From NCBI GenBank assembly GCA_027314685.1, contig DAHVAI010000324.1, positions 1 through 7,671 of the forward strand: a DNA stretch of 7,671 nt, in the 5' to 3' direction. Shown one piece after another: positions 6,304-7,671 of the stretch. The first letter of the stretch is position 1, and the number at the start of each line of letters is the position of its first letter. The notes beneath the pieces were generated by a model. It had not been told where the DNA came from. It was given only the letters and a program-made list of their open reading frames with translations, and did no database searches. The position numbers and the translations under genes were made by a program. This DNA comes from Nitrososphaerota archaeon. Lineage in GTDB: Archaea; Thermoproteota; Nitrososphaeria; Nitrososphaerales; CADDZS01.

Positions 6304-6414
6304 GGGAGTCAATAACGCCTTACGAGATAGTTCACTGGTAAGCACGTGTTTATCTAGCGAAAGCGCCCTTTCCTGGACCCGGTAAGGCCCGAGGACATCA
6401 AGTTGTGCATGCAT
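6280..6414 (-). CDS. Possible 44-residue ORF, unrecognised
   Basis: ATG 6414 opens a 44-codon minus-strand frame ending at TAG 6282-6280; the open frame extends about a dozen codons further upstream to a TAG. The composition is protein-like, with segments such as LGPYRVQERALSLDK and LTSELSRKALL. I recognise no family, see no Shine-Dalgarno or well-placed TATA box, and note that it overlaps the structured elements here. It may be chance or a gene remnant. Confidence 0.15.
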   Translation of the reverse strand: MHAQLDVLGPYRVQERALSLDKHVLTSELSRKALLTPLWHTLSG

Positions 6415-6463
6415 ATAGGTATCGAGGATCGCCTTAGGACACCCTGCCTAATCTAGGCGCTTT
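6360..6463. repeat. 8-bp perfect inverted repeat closing a ~100-nt domain (possible structured RNA)
   Basis: AAAGCGCC (6360-6367) pairs exactly with GGCGCTTT (6456-6463), and GC on both outer sides extends it past a single bulged G. Inside, TAAGGC (6383-6388) can pair with GCCTTA (6431-6436), and TGCATGCA (6406-6413) is an 8-base palindrome. A folded non-coding RNA or a decayed mobile element are both possible; no known RNA family was recognised. Confidence 0.35.
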
Positions 6464-6492
6464 GCGGCACTGGCTAAACCTGCTTCCCCTAG

Positions 6493-6508
6493 TTCCCAAG
6501 AGCGGGAA
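6493..6508. repeat. Short hairpin
   Basis: TTCCC (6493-6497) and GGGAA (6504-6508) flank a 6-base loop. It is a compact, perfect but short stem, followed on the plus strand by TTT. It could be the end of a transcript from the 6360-6463 domain, but the stem is short enough to arise by chance. Confidence 0.2.
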
Positions 6509-6567
6509 TTTACAATGAGATTGCAAATAGGTAACCAGTTAAGCAACCTAATTTGACAAGGATAGAT

Positions 6568-6603
6568 AAACTGGATTTAGGCTAGATCTCAACCATCCAG
6601 TTT
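6568..6603. repeat. Perfect 9-bp inverted repeat upstream of the zinc-finger gene
   Basis: AAACTGGAT (6568-6576) is exactly mirrored by ATCCAGTTT (6595-6603), with 18 bases between. It ends about 16 bases before the TATA-like box of the zinc-finger gene. That position suits an activator or repressor operator, possibly autoregulatory, though a hairpin ending an upstream transcript is also possible. Confidence 0.5.
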
Positions 6604-6618
6604 CGCAATAGGCAATGG

Positions 6619-6660
6619 TTATTTGCATTTGAATACTGTTAGACAGGTAACAACGGATGA
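6619..6660 (+). promoter_or_regulatory. Promoter and ribosome site of the zinc-finger gene
   Basis: TTATTT (6619-6624) is a TATA-like box predicting transcription from about 6648. The short leader then contains GGATGA (6655-6660), 4 bases before ATG 6665. This argues against the in-frame TTG at 6623, which overlaps the TATA box, and so decides the start. Confidence 0.4.
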
Positions 6661-6664
6661 CGGG

Positions 6665-6919
6665 ATGACAGGTATGCTTTCAATACAGTTAGAGAACAAG
6701 AAGCCTCAAAGCGAAGAGGCAAACGAACGACAGTGTTGTGATTATTGTGGTGGGCTCTTGCCTGCAGTGGGCGCTGCTCGCTCAGAGAGGAGGAAATACT
6801 GTTCAAAGAGCTGCCAGAGCAGGGCCTCCCAAGGAAGGATCAAAGCAAGGATGCAGACGCCTCCTTCCAAGAGATACGCTGCTAGGCTAAAATTCTCAAA
6901 CCCACTCTATTTCAATTAA
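6665..6919 (+). CDS. Small Cys4 zinc-finger protein, putative nucleic-acid binding
   Basis: An 84-residue hydrophilic protein from ATG 6665 (98 residues if TTG 6623 were used; ATG 6674 is another option). Its one recognisable feature is a four-cysteine zinc knuckle, Cys25-x2-Cys28-x17-Cys46-x3-Cys50, containing RRKYCSKSCQSRASQGR (42-58). This resembles the RxYCSxxCRQRAxRR finger found in many small prokaryotic proteins, in which the basic run after the last Cys is thought to touch nucleic acid. Cys24 directly before the first ligand is an alternative ligand. The C-terminal tail is strongly basic (Lys/Arg rich) and ends aromatic. There are no membrane segments. It lies alone, preceded by a 9-bp inverted repeat and convergent with the pilin-like gene 43 bp away. 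Binding to DNA or RNA is an inference from the fold and charge; no family-level function is known to me. Confidence 0.7.
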   Translation: MTGMLSIQLENKKPQSEEANERQCCDYCGGLLPAVGAARSERRKYCSKSCQSRASQGRIKARMQTPPSKRYAARLKFSNPLYFN

Positions 6920-6962
6920 CAAGAACCAATCTCTTGCTGTGAAGGAGGCCTCGCAGTAGGCA

Positions 6963-7481
6963 TCATTCTCCCTTTAGCGTTGTAGAGGAGGTCGTGGCCG
7001 TACCGTCTTTGAATATTGCAACAAACTCCACGACATAGTTCGCTCCAGATATTATTGGAACAGTTCCATTGCCTAGCACAGTATTGTACTGGAAGGAATA
7101 TGAAGAGATTTTGATTGGGCTCATTGGATTGTATTGTTCATATGTTCCATTGACGTAGATGATCAATCCGGTCAGCTGCGACCTAGAGATAACGTGAATC
7201 GTACCGCCAAGCGAGATCAGAGAAGTTCCCCTTGTGGCATTCAGTGAGAAACCGGTCAGAGATATGTGATGCTGACACGGTTCTGCCGGTACAGGGTAGC
7301 TGATGTAAGTAGTTGAGCTATTCTGCAGCACGGAAAAAGTCCCTGAGCTCTCTACGCATGTTATACTCGTGCTTCCATCGCTGGTGAATGTGATGGCGGC
7401 GTATGTGCCTACGAGAATTACGACTATGACGGTCGCAATCAAGATCGAAAGCCCGAGTGAGGTAATCGCTTTGGATGCCAT
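6963..7481 (-). CDS. Type IV pilin-like / membrane-anchored surface protein
   Basis: A 172-residue protein with the layout of archaeal type IV pilins. A short polar N-terminus (MASKA) with Lys4-Ala5 resembles a class III signal peptidase (PibD) site. A continuous hydrophobic helix follows, about residues 6-32, then a Ser/Thr-rich beta-type extracellular domain. If the leader is not cut, the protein would still be an N-terminally anchored surface protein. Four N-glycosylation sequons are visible at Asn54 (NSS), Asn81 (NAT), Asn111 (NGT) and Asn128 (NGT). The only two cysteines, Cys42 and Cys69, could form a disulfide outside the cell. ATG 7481 is preceded by AGGTG only 2 bases away, a usable though close Shine-Dalgarno, and a TATA-like CTTATTC lies further upstream at 7540-7534. 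No pilus assembly ATPase or membrane platform gene is in the window, so the pilus role is tentative. Confidence 0.7.
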   Translation of the reverse strand: MASKAITSLGLSILIATVIVVILVGTYAAITFTSDGSTSITCVESSGTFSVLQNSSTTYISYPVPAEPCQHHISLTGFSLNATRGTSLISLGGTIHVISRSQLTGLIIYVNGTYEQYNPMSPIKISSYSFQYNTVLGNGTVPIISGANYVVEFVAIFKDGTATTSSTTLKGE

Positions 7482-7533
7482 TGCACCTGACCGCTTTGGA
7501 TTTTGCTACAATAATTCTCTTGATAACGTTATG

Positions 7534-7540
7534 GAATAAG
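7534..7540 (-). promoter_or_regulatory. TATA-like box of the pilin-like gene
   Basis: CTTATTC on the minus strand predicts a start near 7511 and a leader of about 30 bases carrying the AGGTG site. AATTATT at 7516-7510 is an alternative that would give an almost leaderless message. Confidence 0.25.
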
Positions 7541-7618
7541 TTGCAAACGTCTCAAATCTTTTCAAATTTTTGCTATGACAATCAGCATCAAGTCTAGACC
7601 CACATCAATTCTTGAATG

Positions 7619-7671
7619 CTTATACAACCCAGCAGCCAGCAGATAAGCCTCATTAGTTTGAGGCGATTATG
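7619..7671 (+). promoter_or_regulatory. Promoter with hairpin/operator for the next gene, which starts at the window edge
   Basis: CTTATAC (7619-7625) is a strong archaeal TATA box predicting transcription from about 7647. Exactly there a perfect inverted repeat begins, GCCTCA (7647-7652) and TGAGGC (7659-7664) around a 6-base loop. The window ends with ATG (7669-7671), a plausible start codon. The repeat could be an operator over the start site or a 5' hairpin at the very start of the mRNA. Confidence 0.4.

Larger units (their letters stand above)
6254..6622. other. Long intergenic stretch rich in inverted repeats, no convincing gene
   Basis: These 369 bases separate the MFS gene from the zinc-finger gene. 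They hold the hairpin after the MFS stop, an 8-bp inverted repeat closing a domain of about 100 bases (6360-6463), a small TTCCC/GGGAA hairpin (6493-6508), and a perfect 9-bp inverted repeat (6568-6603) before the next promoter. I found no tRNA: there is no T-loop GTTCRA with matching acceptor arms. No rRNA or CRISPR unit is visible. The only protein-like frame is a 44-codon minus-strand ORF from 6414 to 6280 without a good start signal. Confidence 0.6.

Noticed and set aside
5926..6341. Plus-strand frames of 104 and 69 codons over and beyond the end of the MFS gene
   Set aside because: Both are alternative frames of the transporter. The second runs into the intergenic hairpin, and its tail shows no family resemblance.
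6254..6622. tRNA or CRISPR in the gene-free stretch
   Set aside because: I looked for a T-loop GTTCRA with a paired stem and an acceptor on both strands and for regularly spaced direct repeats. Neither is present.
6960..7481. Archaellin (flagellin) subunit
   Set aside because: The N-terminal helix fits pilins in general, but there is no archaellum gene nearby and no archaellin core sequence beyond the helix.

Overview
The window looks archaeal. Several genes have a TATA-like box 23-30 bases before the start codon, the leaderless arrangement common in archaea, while others have a short leader with a GGTG- or GGATGA-type ribosome site. TTG starts recur, one protein has the N-terminus of an archaeal type IV pilin, and the trehalose enzymes are of an archaeal kind. 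I cannot fix the phylum: Nitrososphaeria/Thermoproteota or Thermoplasmata would all fit.

Layout. (1) 1-1203, minus: an aldehyde dehydrogenase whose C-terminus runs off the left edge, with its own promoter. (2) 1282-1710, minus: a small DUF151 (bifunctional nuclease domain) protein. (3) 1825-2616, minus, and 2762-4198, plus: a divergent pair made of a HAD-type trehalose-6-phosphate phosphatase and a GT-B glycosyltransferase. The glycosyltransferase combines an OtsA-like N-terminal half with a GT4-like C-terminal half and probably makes trehalose 6-phosphate. Together they form a two-step trehalose pathway around one 145-bp control region. (4) 4201-4888, minus: a gene graveyard. The N-terminal third of an amidohydrolase, frameshifted right after its start, is joined directly to the C-terminal half of a RimJ/RimL-like acetyltransferase. 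(5) 4985-6253, plus: a 12-helix MFS transporter of the drug-efflux type, followed by an unusually structured 370-bp stretch without a convincing gene (several perfect inverted repeats). (6) 6665-6919, plus: a very small Cys4 zinc-finger protein. (7) 6963-7481, minus: a secreted or surface pilin-like protein with four N-glycosylation sequons. (8) 7482-7671: intergenic, ending in a plus-strand TATA box, a perfect hairpin and an ATG on the last three bases, probably the start of the next gene.

The clearest biology is trehalose synthesis (glycosyltransferase makes trehalose-6-P, phosphatase releases trehalose), a compatible-solute or stress function. The remaining genes look individually transcribed, with no evident operon. 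The less ordinary items are the hybrid trehalose glycosyltransferase, the two-gene deletion scar at about 4485, and the cluster of inverted repeats between 6254 and 6610.
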